Notes: generated by a model not told the origin, from the sequence alone. A DNA stretch of 7,993 bases from Opitutia bacterium (GCA_018663485.1 JABJQI010000225.1:1-7993), one strand, 5' to 3'. Shown: positions 1 to 6,365, numbered from the stretch's first letter. Program-made: numbers and translations.

Positions 1-2
1 CA

Positions 3-428
3 GGTGCTAACAAAGTAAAATTCGATTGGAATAATTGGCACCACTCTGGCCTAGATATTTCAAAACTGACCGTAGCGCAACGCGCCGCCTATAACCGACT
101 GGGGGCCGTACTCGTAAAAAATGCCTACCGTCCCGTGAGCGCAGTCAAAATTGTGACTCCAACGACTCGCTTAAAAGTAAACGAATCGATCCCTTTGCAA
201 AAGTTGATCTTTCCTAAAGACGCGACGATGCGCAGCGTCATCTGGGAGTCCAGCAATCCCGCGATCGCTACGGTTGATAAATTCGGCAGCGTGACTGCGC
301 GGCAGCCTGGAGAGGTGACTATTTCACTGTACTCTTGGGATGACGAACGCCCCGTTGCCGACGGCAAAGAAGCGGCCCTCGCCAGAACTGGGCTATCCGA
401 TCAATTCACCCTACGAGTCACTCGATAG
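3..428 (+). CDS. C-terminal part of a secreted-type protein ending in a Big_2 (bacterial Ig-like) domain; 5' truncated by window edge
   Basis: The frame is open from the first bases of the window to the TAG at 426-428, so only the last 141 residues are present and there is no start to choose. The last ~95 residues match the bacterial Ig-like group 2 (Big_2) pattern: a lead strand (AVKIVTPTTRLKVNES), then VIWESSNPAIATVDKFGSV and TARQPGEVTISLYS. Big_2 domains are beta-sandwich modules common at the C-termini of secreted carbohydrate-active enzymes and adhesins. The preceding ~45 residues (FDWNNWHHSGLDISKL, then an alpha-helical-looking AQRAAYNRLGAVLVKNAYRP) I do not recognise. They are probably the end of a larger upstream domain. 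The gene lies 61 bases before the GH86 start at 490 on the same strand, so the two are likely in one operon and this protein probably acts on the same glycan. The Big_2 assignment is fairly sure; the function of the whole protein is unknown. Confidence 0.8.
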   Translation, partial: GANKVKFDWNNWHHSGLDISKLTVAQRAAYNRLGAVLVKNAYRPVSAVKIVTPTTRLKVNESIPLQKLIFPKDATMRSVIWESSNPAIATVDKFGSVTARQPGEVTISLYSWDDERPVADGKEAALARTGLSDQFTLRVTR

Positions 429-489
429 TCGCCCGATTAAGATGCAATGCTACCACCTCCAGTTTAACTCGCCTCGAACTCAGTATCGA

Positions 490-2799
490 ATGCTGCGCGT
501 TATCACCGGCTTCCTCTGCTCGATTGTTTTTCTCCACGCGACCGACCTAGAAAAAGAAAAACGCTTGCATGAAAACTTCTGGGACAGAGTCATCACCGAC
601 TACGAAGTTGAAACAAAAACCCAAGCTAACTCACGTAATCGAGTGCTCACAGAGCTGCAAATTTTTGAAGGCAGACGCAGCATCGACGGTACGATAAACT
701 TGACGATTGCAAAAGCACTGGCGCCTTACGTCAGAAACTTTTCATACTTGGAGCTTGAAGGCGAGGATCTCGATCGCATCACATCGGTCGCATACCAAGT
801 GGCAGGTGGAATTGTCTATACGAACCCACAGTTACAAACGCAGCGACTGATTCAAATACCCTCTTCGCTGTTTGCAGATTGGATAGAAGAGTCACAGACA
901 CTAATCCTCAAAGGATCGGCTAAAATCACTGCCGTACGACTTATTTCACTCGAAGGAATTCCATCCACTTTTGACGAAAGTCTATTTAATATTGGAGACA
1001 GTTCTGAACCGCCGATGGACGCGATACTTCAAGTCGATCCGAGGCGAACCCTCTCGATTGAAGGTGTCTCCGAATTGCCGACAGATCGTTTTTTCAGGCT
1101 CTACATCAACCCTGGCTCCGATCTCTCTGGCATGGAAGATGACTTTGCCGCAAAGGGCTTCTACCCTGGACGCCAAATGCTAAAACTCGCCCACGAACTC
1201 GAGACTCGGCACGGCGCATATACTGAGCCCCTCTTGCAGGAGGATCCTGATCGAACTGGCTACGCAGATCTTTCGATTTTCAATCAAAGAACCTTCGATC
1301 AATTCTGGATGACTGACCCAGAACTGAAATTCGCGCAATGCTTCAACATTTGGCCAAGCTTTATGGACGCCCAGATTCCAGGTCAGAAAAATACCCTCGG
1401 CACCCCAGCGATTGAAGCGTTTGACGCCGCCGCGGAACTGGCTGCTGCTTATGTGGCAGATGAGATTGAGGACAGCGGGCGCACCGCCAGCTACTGGGAA
1501 GTAAAAAATGAATCTGACATCCAGCACGAATGGACCTACCATCTGCTGCCTCAATTCGATGGATGGGGGCTGCTCGGCGACTTCCACAATCGCGTCGCTC
1601 GGGCGCTAAAAAAAGTCGACCCAACGATCCAAGTGGGTGGGCCCGCCTCGGCTTGGCCACGTATGGAAATGGGCCGTCCGGCATTCTCTGTCTGGGAAAA
1701 TCACAAGCAATTCATGGATTTAACCCGAGCGGACTTAGATTTCTACTCACATCATTTCTACGATCGGGGCGTTCGTTCCAGCTACGCGGCTCGCACCGAA
1801 GGTTATGATGACTGGCTGCAAGGGCGTCTCGACTGCGTGCTCGATCTGCTCTGCGCAGAAATGCGCAACTCTGGAAACGTTAAGCCGCTGTTGATCACGG
1901 AATACGGCACACTGCTCGGTGGCACTCGAGAAATCGATTACTGGCTGCGCGTCTCAAACTACAGCAGCTTCATGCTGCAATTCATGCAGCGACCCGCAGA
2001 TTTTTCGCTCACGGTCCCCTTCCTGTTGGGCTACATGCACTGGGAACCTGATTCCGGATTTGCCCTGGTTAAACGTAATGCGCTAGGCGACTTCGAATTA
2101 ACCAAGAACGCCCATTTCATGGATTTGTGGGAGGGCGTTGGTGGCGAATATCTTTGCTTGGATCCCATACACCCTCGTGTTCATAGCTTAGCCTTGAAAA
2201 AGGGGCAGCAAATATTCATCGCGGTAAATAACCAATCAGGCCGATCGTTAAAGCTACGCCCTGAATTGATTCTGCCACGTAACAACCGCATCCAATCGAT
2301 CCGCTACCGACTGCCCACTTATCAAAATGGCCGCTTCCAATTACGACGCGATGACTTAGCGATCGGCGCCAGCCTGAGTATCGGCAACGCTGAAACCGCA
2401 GTAATCATTATAGAAACAGCAGCTCCAGCAGCAACTAGCGCACAAACCCTCGAAACGGCATTTTATGGCCAGCAGACCATCCTGCCCCTATGGGAGCGCC
2501 CCACCGTTACGATTGAAACCCCGGCTCAAAATATCTCCAGACTCCAATCCGTCACACTGCGCCTAGGCCTAGAAGATAAAAATGGCCCGTCTGGCACCTT
2601 ACGTGGCCGATTCAACGGACATCCCTTCACCGTCGACCTGGATGCCCACCAATCGATTAAAAATTTCTTCGAATACGTCGATGTGACTATTCCGGTCAAT
2701 CAGTTGCAGGATGTAAATAAAATCACCCTATCCCTAAAAAATTACTCCACCATCTTATCACACGCCAAACTAACCATTCGCGCCAACGCAGACAATTAA
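490..2799 (+). CDS. Secreted glycoside hydrolase, GH86-like (beta-agarase / beta-porphyranase candidate)
   Basis: A 769-residue protein starting at the ATG at 490. This start gives a signal peptide (MLRVITGFLCSIVFLHA, then TDLEKEK) and begins after the upstream stop at 428. An ATG at 442 is the alternative. Neither has a clear ribosome binding site. Residues ~20-185 are a beta-rich N-terminal region. The clan GH-A (beta/alpha)8 barrel begins around residue 190 (DRFFRLYINPG, then GFYPGRQMLKL). Two catalytic glutamates are recognisable: the acid/base in YWEVKNES (N340-E341) and the nucleophile in LLITEYGT (E471). A His-His pair lies at 421-422 in FYSHHFYD. Residues ~560-640 and ~650-769 look like two C-terminal beta-sandwich modules. 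The catalytic region resembles GH86, which hydrolyses beta-1,4 linkages of agarose or porphyran and acts outside the cytoplasm. The neighbouring sulfatase and sugar symporter fit a red-algal galactan. Agarose versus porphyran cannot be decided here, and a related clan GH-A family (for example GH39-like) is the main alternative. Confidence 0.78.
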   Translation: MLRVITGFLCSIVFLHATDLEKEKRLHENFWDRVITDYEVETKTQANSRNRVLTELQIFEGRRSIDGTINLTIAKALAPYVRNFSYLELEGEDLDRITSVAYQVAGGIVYTNPQLQTQRLIQIPSSLFADWIEESQTLILKGSAKITAVRLISLEGIPSTFDESLFNIGDSSEPPMDAILQVDPRRTLSIEGVSELPTDRFFRLYINPGSDLSGMEDDFAAKGFYPGRQMLKLAHELETRHGAYTEPLLQEDPDRTGYADLSIFNQRTFDQFWMTDPELKFAQCFNIWPSFMDAQIPGQKNTLGTPAIEAFDAAAELAAAYVADEIEDSGRTASYWEVKNESDIQHEWTYHLLPQFDGWGLLGDFHNRVARALKKVDPTIQVGGPASAWPRMEMGRPAFSVWENHKQFMDLTRADLDFYSHHFYDRGVRSSYAARTEGYDDWLQGRLDCVLDLLCAEMRNSGNVKPLLITEYGTLLGGTREIDYWLRVSNYSSFMLQFMQRPADFSLTVPFLLGYMHWEPDSGFALVKRNALGDFELTKNAHFMDLWEGVGGEYLCLDPIHPRVHSLALKKGQQIFIAVNNQSGRSLKLRPELILPRNNRIQSIRYRLPTYQNGRFQLRRDDLAIGASLSIGNAETAVIIIETAAPAATSAQTLETAFYGQQTILPLWERPTVTIETPAQNISRLQSVTLRLGLEDKNGPSGTLRGRFNGHPFTVDLDAHQSIKNFFEYVDVTIPVNQLQDVNKITLSLKNYSTILSHAKLTIRANADN

Positions 2800-2802
2800 A
2801 AC

Positions 2803-2833
2803 TGCGCATGCCGCACTTTGCTTGGCAAGCGCA
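2803..2833 (+). other. Imperfect inverted repeat / RNA hairpin between the GH86 gene and the next gene
   Basis: TGCGCATGCC at 2803-2812 can pair with GGCAAGCGCA at 2824-2833, with one A-A mismatch in ten positions and an 11-base loop. It begins three bases after the GH86 stop codon and is followed by a C/A-rich stretch, not a T tract, so it is not a typical intrinsic terminator. It could be an mRNA 3'-end stabiliser or a processing site that sets different levels of the two flanking genes. It could also be chance. Confidence 0.4.
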
Positions 2834-2866
2834 CTACCACACACAACAATCCACCCCCAGAACCAT

Positions 2867-3682
2867 ATGAAATTATATCCTTACTCTCTAACTTTTGCCG
2901 CCCTGCTAACTGCGATCACAGTCAGCGATGCTGCGACTACATTTAGCACTGATTTCGAGCGCTCCGAAGGCTACTTTGCGAGCGCACTTGACCAATCCAA
3001 ACAAACAAGCGCCGCCCATTTCAATGAGGTTCCGTTTGCTGGAGGATTTTATTTCCCAGAAGGAGGAAACCCAGACTTCGGCACTCTGCGGCGCGCACCC
3101 AACGCGACCGGAGCGAGTGCCTATTACAAAATCGGCGCAGGTTCGGCGTTGACCGCCGGAGCGACTTACTCAGTCACCCTAGACTTCACATTCGAAGGTT
3201 TACCTGAAGGTATCCCAATCACGGATACCTTTATGGGCTCAGTCGGTTTCTCCACCGCATCGACATCCAATACGCATGCAATCTTTGCCGGCATCAAAAG
3301 AAATGCCTCAGGCTCAAATTCAGCTGCTGGGATGTATCAATTCTTTGTGTCGGGCGGTGGCTATGCTGAAGCCTTGGGCGGCGTGAGCTACGCTGCGGTT
3401 GGCGACGATCGTTTAAACAACAGTGATCTCACCGACACGCTGCGCATCGTACTCAGTCTCACCAAATCAGCCACTCCAGGCCAATTCGAAGCCGTGGCGC
3501 AGTTAATCAATCTGGATACAAGCGACACAGTAGCCACCATCACCACCACTTTGACTGAATCAGCCGCCTATCAGTCCGATCTGTTCGGCTACTTTAGATC
3601 GGGCAGCGTCAAACAGGAGGGTAATTTCGACCTCTTCAACGCAACGGCCTTCAGTTATACCGCTGGAGTGGCGACTCGCTAG
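2867..3682 (+). CDS. Small secreted beta-rich protein of unknown function, PEP-CTERM-protein-like but without the tail
   Basis: A 271-residue protein from the ATG at 2867. An in-frame TTG at 2822 would add 15 residues ahead of the signal peptide and is unlikely. The N-terminus is a signal peptide (MKLYPYSLTFAALLTAITVSDA, cut after A22). The mature protein is Ser/Thr/Gly/Ala-rich with alternating hydrophobic strands, no cysteines and no visible catalytic motif, which suggests a LamG/concanavalin-like beta-sandwich. It opens with FSTDFERSEGY and ends FNATAFSYTAGVATR, where the related protein at 3872-4651 has SYDFTSGEGW and then STYSAAVPEPS. It therefore stops almost exactly where a PEP-CTERM tail would begin. 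It starts 67 bases after the GH86 stop with no terminator between, so co-transcription is likely. The leader 2832-2859 contains no G and no Shine-Dalgarno sequence. A role in glycan binding or at the cell surface is inference only. Confidence 0.8.
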   Translation: MKLYPYSLTFAALLTAITVSDAATTFSTDFERSEGYFASALDQSKQTSAAHFNEVPFAGGFYFPEGGNPDFGTLRRAPNATGASAYYKIGAGSALTAGATYSVTLDFTFEGLPEGIPITDTFMGSVGFSTASTSNTHAIFAGIKRNASGSNSAAGMYQFFVSGGGYAEALGGVSYAAVGDDRLNNSDLTDTLRIVLSLTKSATPGQFEAVAQLINLDTSDTVATITTTLTESAAYQSDLFGYFRSGSVKQEGNFDLFNATAFSYTAGVATR

Positions 3683-3717
3683 CCAAGTCGGCACTTAATC
3701 GGCCCGCTTAATGCTAA

Positions 3718-3735
3718 TTTTTAAATATTTAAAAA
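3718..3735. repeat. 18-base A/T-only perfect palindrome
   Basis: TTTTTAAATATTTAAAAA is its own reverse complement and lies in an A/T-only run spanning about 3716-3748. It sits immediately upstream of the -35 candidate at 3751, where an A/T-rich UP-like element would be expected. It could also act as a weak bidirectional terminator for the gene ending at 3682, but the stem contains no G-C pair. Confidence 0.5.
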
Positions 3736-3750
3736 TAATTTAAAAAAACC

Positions 3751-3778
3751 TTGACCACTGGTGCAAACCACTTACATT
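3751..3778 (+). promoter_or_regulatory. Candidate sigma70-type promoter for the PEP-CTERM gene
   Basis: TTGACC at 3751-3756 is followed after a 16-base spacer by TACATT at 3773-3778. The -35 matches consensus at 5 of 6 positions and the -10 at 4 of 6. A/T-rich DNA lies directly upstream. Transcription would start near 3785, giving a leader of about 87 bases to the ATG at 3872. The -10 overlaps the first copy of the direct repeat at 3772-3787, an arrangement expected for repression. Confidence 0.45.
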
Positions 3779-3787
3779 ACACGTAAA
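3772..3787 (+). promoter_or_regulatory. Direct repeat copy 1, putative operator (TTACATTACACGTAAA)
   Basis: This 16-mer matches the element at 3818-3833 in 15 of 16 positions, with a 46-base offset. Its core TTACACGTAAA is near-palindromic around a central ACGT-like step, the kind of site used by LacI/GalR-type and other helix-turn-helix dimers. It overlaps the putative -10 box and initiation region. The regulator is unknown and is not encoded in the window. Confidence 0.5.
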
Positions 3788-3804
3788 TAGATTGTATTTA
3801 ACCC

Positions 3805-3817
3805 ATTGCCAGGCAAT
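3805..3817. repeat. Short perfect inverted repeat between the two direct repeats
   Basis: ATTGCC, a single A, then GGCAAT form 6-base arms around one central base. It lies between the two direct repeats and abuts the second copy. It may be a second protein-binding site in the same control region or a chance palindrome. Confidence 0.35.
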
Positions 3818-3833
3818 TTACTTTACACGTAAA
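3818..3833 (+). promoter_or_regulatory. Direct repeat copy 2, putative operator (TTACTTTACACGTAAA)
   Basis: Second copy of the 16-mer, differing from the copy at 3772-3787 at one position. Here the core TTTACACGTAAA is a near-perfect 12-base palindrome with only the central two positions breaking symmetry. It lies 38 bases before the ATG at 3872, so it would fall in the leader if transcription starts near 3785. Two sites 46 bases apart (about 4.4 helical turns) could bind cooperatively or bracket the start site. Confidence 0.5.
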
Positions 3834-3871
3834 AAGCTAACTTCAAATACCTCACCTACCCACTACACACC

Positions 3872-4651
3872 ATGATTAAAAAGTTCATAACTATATCAGC
3901 AACATGCGCGGCAACCATCACTCTTTCTGCGCAGACCGTTTCTTACGACTTCACCTCAGGCGAAGGATGGTCTGAAGGAGTTACACTCAACGGTACAAAT
4001 AACTTTAATACCCAAACTCAATGGGTTGCCAATGATGTTGCTTCCGCCGGCTATGCTTCCTCATCGACAGATTTCACTCGCGCTGTTTTATTTAACAGTT
4101 TTACTTTTGGTGTGGGTGATTCGTTCACGCTTGTGGCTAACCTGTCCATGACCAATGTAGATGGTAATGGTAGCAAGGCTACGGTATTTCAATTTGGACT
4201 TACAGATACCTTAAGTCCTGGTAGCAATACTCCGAAGGCTGGTATGTCAGTTCGTCCTGCCTTTACACCTATATTCATTGATACCGTCGATTCATTGATT
4301 GCCAGCGATAGCCAACAAGTTACCGCGCTAGCTACCAAGGATAACAATGCGTACACATACACGACAGTTATTACGAAGAGCGCCATTGAGGACCTCTTTG
4401 ATGTGTCGATTGACTTTGAAAACGGAACTGCTAGCACCTCCTTTACCGTTGTGGATTCTGCCCTCTACTCTGCGACAACTGTCTTTCCGATCTTTGACAA
4501 TTTCCAAGCTAGTAAAGTCGGTGGCACACAGTTAAACTCATTCTCTAGTACATATTCGGCTGCTGTTCCTGAGCCTAGCGCATTCGCAGTGATGTTCGGC
4601 ACACTGGCCCTCGCTGGTGCTGTGGCACGCCGCAAAAGAACTCAGGCTTAG
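3872..4651 (+). CDS. Secreted PEP-CTERM domain protein, unknown function
   Basis: A 259-residue protein from the ATG at 3872. The signal peptide is MIKKFITISATCAATITLSA, cut before QTVSYDF. The body (~21-228) is beta-strand-rich and Ser/Thr/Asn-rich with no catalytic motif that I recognise. The C-terminus is a canonical PEP-CTERM sorting signal: VPEPS at 232-236, a hydrophobic helix (AFAVMFGTLALAGAVA) and a basic end (RRKRTQA). Such tails are processed by exosortases, usually in bacteria that make exopolysaccharide. No exosortase lies in this window. The gene has its own control region (3683-3871), a 35-base G-free leader (3837-3871) without a Shine-Dalgarno sequence, and a strong terminator behind it, so it is probably monocistronic. 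Its base composition is visibly A/T-richer than its neighbours: a hand count over 4081-4200 gives about 42% GC. It resembles the protein at 2867-3682. A glycan-binding or matrix role is inference. Confidence 0.9.
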   Translation: MIKKFITISATCAATITLSAQTVSYDFTSGEGWSEGVTLNGTNNFNTQTQWVANDVASAGYASSSTDFTRAVLFNSFTFGVGDSFTLVANLSMTNVDGNGSKATVFQFGLTDTLSPGSNTPKAGMSVRPAFTPIFIDTVDSLIASDSQQVTALATKDNNAYTYTTVITKSAIEDLFDVSIDFENGTASTSFTVVDSALYSATTVFPIFDNFQASKVGGTQLNSFSSTYSAAVPEPSAFAVMFGTLALAGAVARRKRTQA

Positions 4652-4685
4652 AATTCCCTGAAAGTCTTACTAGTCAATTTTCAAG

Positions 4686-4714
4686 CCGCCAGCGTACACG
4701 CTGGCGGTTTTTTT
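4686..4714 (+). terminator. Strong Rho-independent terminator
   Basis: A perfect 9-bp stem, CCGCCAGCG / CGCTGGCGG, with a TACA loop occupies 4686-4707 and is followed by seven T residues at 4708-4714. It lies 34 bases after the stop of the PEP-CTERM gene and isolates that gene from the downstream transporter. Confidence 0.93.
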
Positions 4715-4748
4715 AGGCCAAACGACACGCTTACACCCTGTCCACTGC

Positions 4749-4776
4749 TCGACATTTTTTCAGTCAACAAGATAAT
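4749..4776 (+). promoter_or_regulatory. Candidate sigma70-type promoter for the symporter gene, very close to its start codon
   Basis: TCGACA at 4749-4754 and GATAAT at 4771-4776 each match consensus at 5 of 6 positions and are separated by 16 bases. Transcription would start near 4783, leaving a leader of only about five bases before the ATG at 4788. With the terminator at 4686-4714 just upstream, this makes the transporter an independent and nearly leaderless transcript. Confidence 0.5.
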
Positions 4777-4787
4777 TCTACGCATTA

Positions 4788-6365
4788 ATGAATTCACCTA
4801 AGGTAATTACCACGGCGCATCAGTCTGATCATGTGCCGCTAAAGCAGAAAATTGCTTACTCGATGGGAGTCGTCTCGGATCATTATGCCAACGTCTGTCT
4901 AGCCTGGATTTTCATCACCCCCTTCTTTGTCGACTTCCTCGGCCTCGGCGCCTCAGTCGTTGGCCTGGCACTCGCTGCGGCACGGTGCTGGGACGCCTTT
5001 ACCGATCCATTGGTCGGACGATTATCCGATGCTTGTACCAGTCGTTATGGCCGCCGCAGGCCATTCATTTTTGTGGGAGCGATCCTAACTGGGCTGTTAT
5101 TTCCAGTCATTTGGATGGTGCCAGAAACATGGTCCACCACAGGGACCACCATCTATCTGTTTGTGGCTCTCATGCTCTTTTACTCAGTCTACTCTATATT
5201 TTCAGTGCCCTACGAGGCCTTGGGCTCCGAGCTGACGCCAGATTATGATGAGCGCAGTAAAATTTTCGTCGTCCGTAAATACGTACAAGAGACCTTTAAC
5301 TTGGGTATTGTTTGGGTGTTTCCACTCGCGGCGTGGCTTGGCACCCTAGCATGGGTTGGCGGCCAAACGGGTGGCGTGCGCGTCGTCAGCTGGATCATCG
5401 CGGCAGTCATTATCGGGGCCGGTATTCTACCCGCGCTGTTTAATGTAGAGCGCTACCAGAAAATTGCCGCCAAAGAAGGTGCGGGCTCGTTTAAAGATGC
5501 ACTGCGGGCAATCGTTCGTAACAAACCGCTGCTGATTGTCATTGGGGTGATCTGCACCTACTTATTCGCGATTATGGCGACGGCGAATCTCGCTTATTTT
5601 GTCAATGTCTACTACATCTATGAAGGCGATATACTCAAGGGCGCCAGCCTCGGCGGATTTGACGGCACCCTGCGCCTCTTGTTTGCCATCGCTGCAGCCG
5701 CGACCATTAGCAAAATCACTGAAAAAATCGACAAACATGTGATCATGATGGCGTCTGTCAGCATCCTGATCATCGCTTTCATCGGTATCTATTTCACCAC
5801 GATTCCTGGGCGTCCATGGCTTTCGCTTACAATGAAACCGCTAGTCGCGATTGGTGAGTGTGGCTTCTGGGTATTAATTCTCTCGATGCGTGCCGACGTC
5901 TGCGATTGGGACGAATATAATACTGGCTCGCGTAGCGAGGGCTTGATTGCAGCGATTACCAATTGGTGCAACAAAATCGCTATGACATTGGCGATCGCCA
6001 TCTCCGGGTTCGCGCTGCAGTATGTCATTCAGTTCGACAGCAAGCTACCTGAGGCAAGCAAGGCCGCCATCGCCATTCAGGCTCAAGCCGAATACAATCA
6101 GCTTTCCGACAGCGACAAATATCTGGTTGAAGGCGAGGAGCCAATATCACTTGGCATGTACACCGATAATCTCGAGCGTCAGGCGGTGATGCAGCAGCAG
6201 GCACCTGGCACCATGGAACGCATGCGACTGCTGTATACACTGCCTCAAATATTTGCCCTACTGGTTTGTCTGTTATTGTTAAGGCACTATCCGCTGACCA
6301 GGGACAAAATGATGGAGATTCGACAAGAATTAGAACGCCGCCGCGGTGTGGCAGTCGAGTCTTAA
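4788..6365 (+). CDS. GPH-family (MelB/XylP-type) cation:sugar symporter, MFS superfamily
   Basis: A 525-residue inner-membrane protein with about 12 hydrophobic segments. Glycoside-pentoside-hexuronide symporters couple Na+ or H+ entry to uptake of sugars, glycosides or small oligosaccharides. Family hallmarks are clear. CWDAFTDPLVGRLSD (D69, D73) matches the helix II aspartates that bind cation and substrate in MelB. TSRYGRRRPFI is the loop 2-3 motif. RADVCDWDEYNTGSRSEG (370-385), followed by NK at 395-396, matches the helix X-XI region that includes the MelB lysine. Residues ~416-478, between the last two membrane segments, form a long hydrophilic loop (AEYNQLSDSDKYLVEGEE and so on) that should face the periplasm and is longer than in classical MelB. 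The likely substrate is a product of the neighbouring GH86 enzyme and sulfatase, such as galactose, anhydrogalactose or a small galactan oligosaccharide, but this is inference. The start has no Shine-Dalgarno sequence. Confidence 0.93.
   Translation: MNSPKVITTAHQSDHVPLKQKIAYSMGVVSDHYANVCLAWIFITPFFVDFLGLGASVVGLALAAARCWDAFTDPLVGRLSDACTSRYGRRRPFIFVGAILTGLLFPVIWMVPETWSTTGTTIYLFVALMLFYSVYSIFSVPYEALGSELTPDYDERSKIFVVRKYVQETFNLGIVWVFPLAAWLGTLAWVGGQTGGVRVVSWIIAAVIIGAGILPALFNVERYQKIAAKEGAGSFKDALRAIVRNKPLLIVIGVICTYLFAIMATANLAYFVNVYYIYEGDILKGASLGGFDGTLRLLFAIAAAATISKITEKIDKHVIMMASVSILIIAFIGIYFTTIPGRPWLSLTMKPLVAIGECGFWVLILSMRADVCDWDEYNTGSRSEGLIAAITNWCNKIAMTLAIAISGFALQYVIQFDSKLPEASKAAIAIQAQAEYNQLSDSDKYLVEGEEPISLGMYTDNLERQAVMQQQAPGTMERMRLLYTLPQIFALLVCLLLLRHYPLTRDKMMEIRQELERRRGVAVES

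Noticed and set aside
340..489. Longer N-terminus for the GH86 gene starting at 340 or at 442
   Set aside because: Starting at 340 overlaps the upstream gene by 89 bases and puts ~50 charged or proline-rich residues before an evident signal peptide. The ATG at 490 begins the signal peptide directly. The ATG at 442 remains possible but less likely.
1180..1587. Antisense open frame of 135 codons inside the GH86 gene
   Set aside because: It is the opposite strand of a conserved catalytic region. It has no recognisable domain and no initiation signal.
2822..2866. TTG start at 2822 for the secreted protein
   Set aside because: It would add 15 polar residues before a clean signal peptide, and its codons fall in the hairpin and G-free leader. 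The ATG at 2867 is better.
3683..3740. Frameshift that removed a PEP-CTERM tail from the 2867-3682 protein
   Set aside because: I read the frames after the stop and found no PEP motif, hydrophobic helix or basic end. The tail is absent, not frame-shifted.
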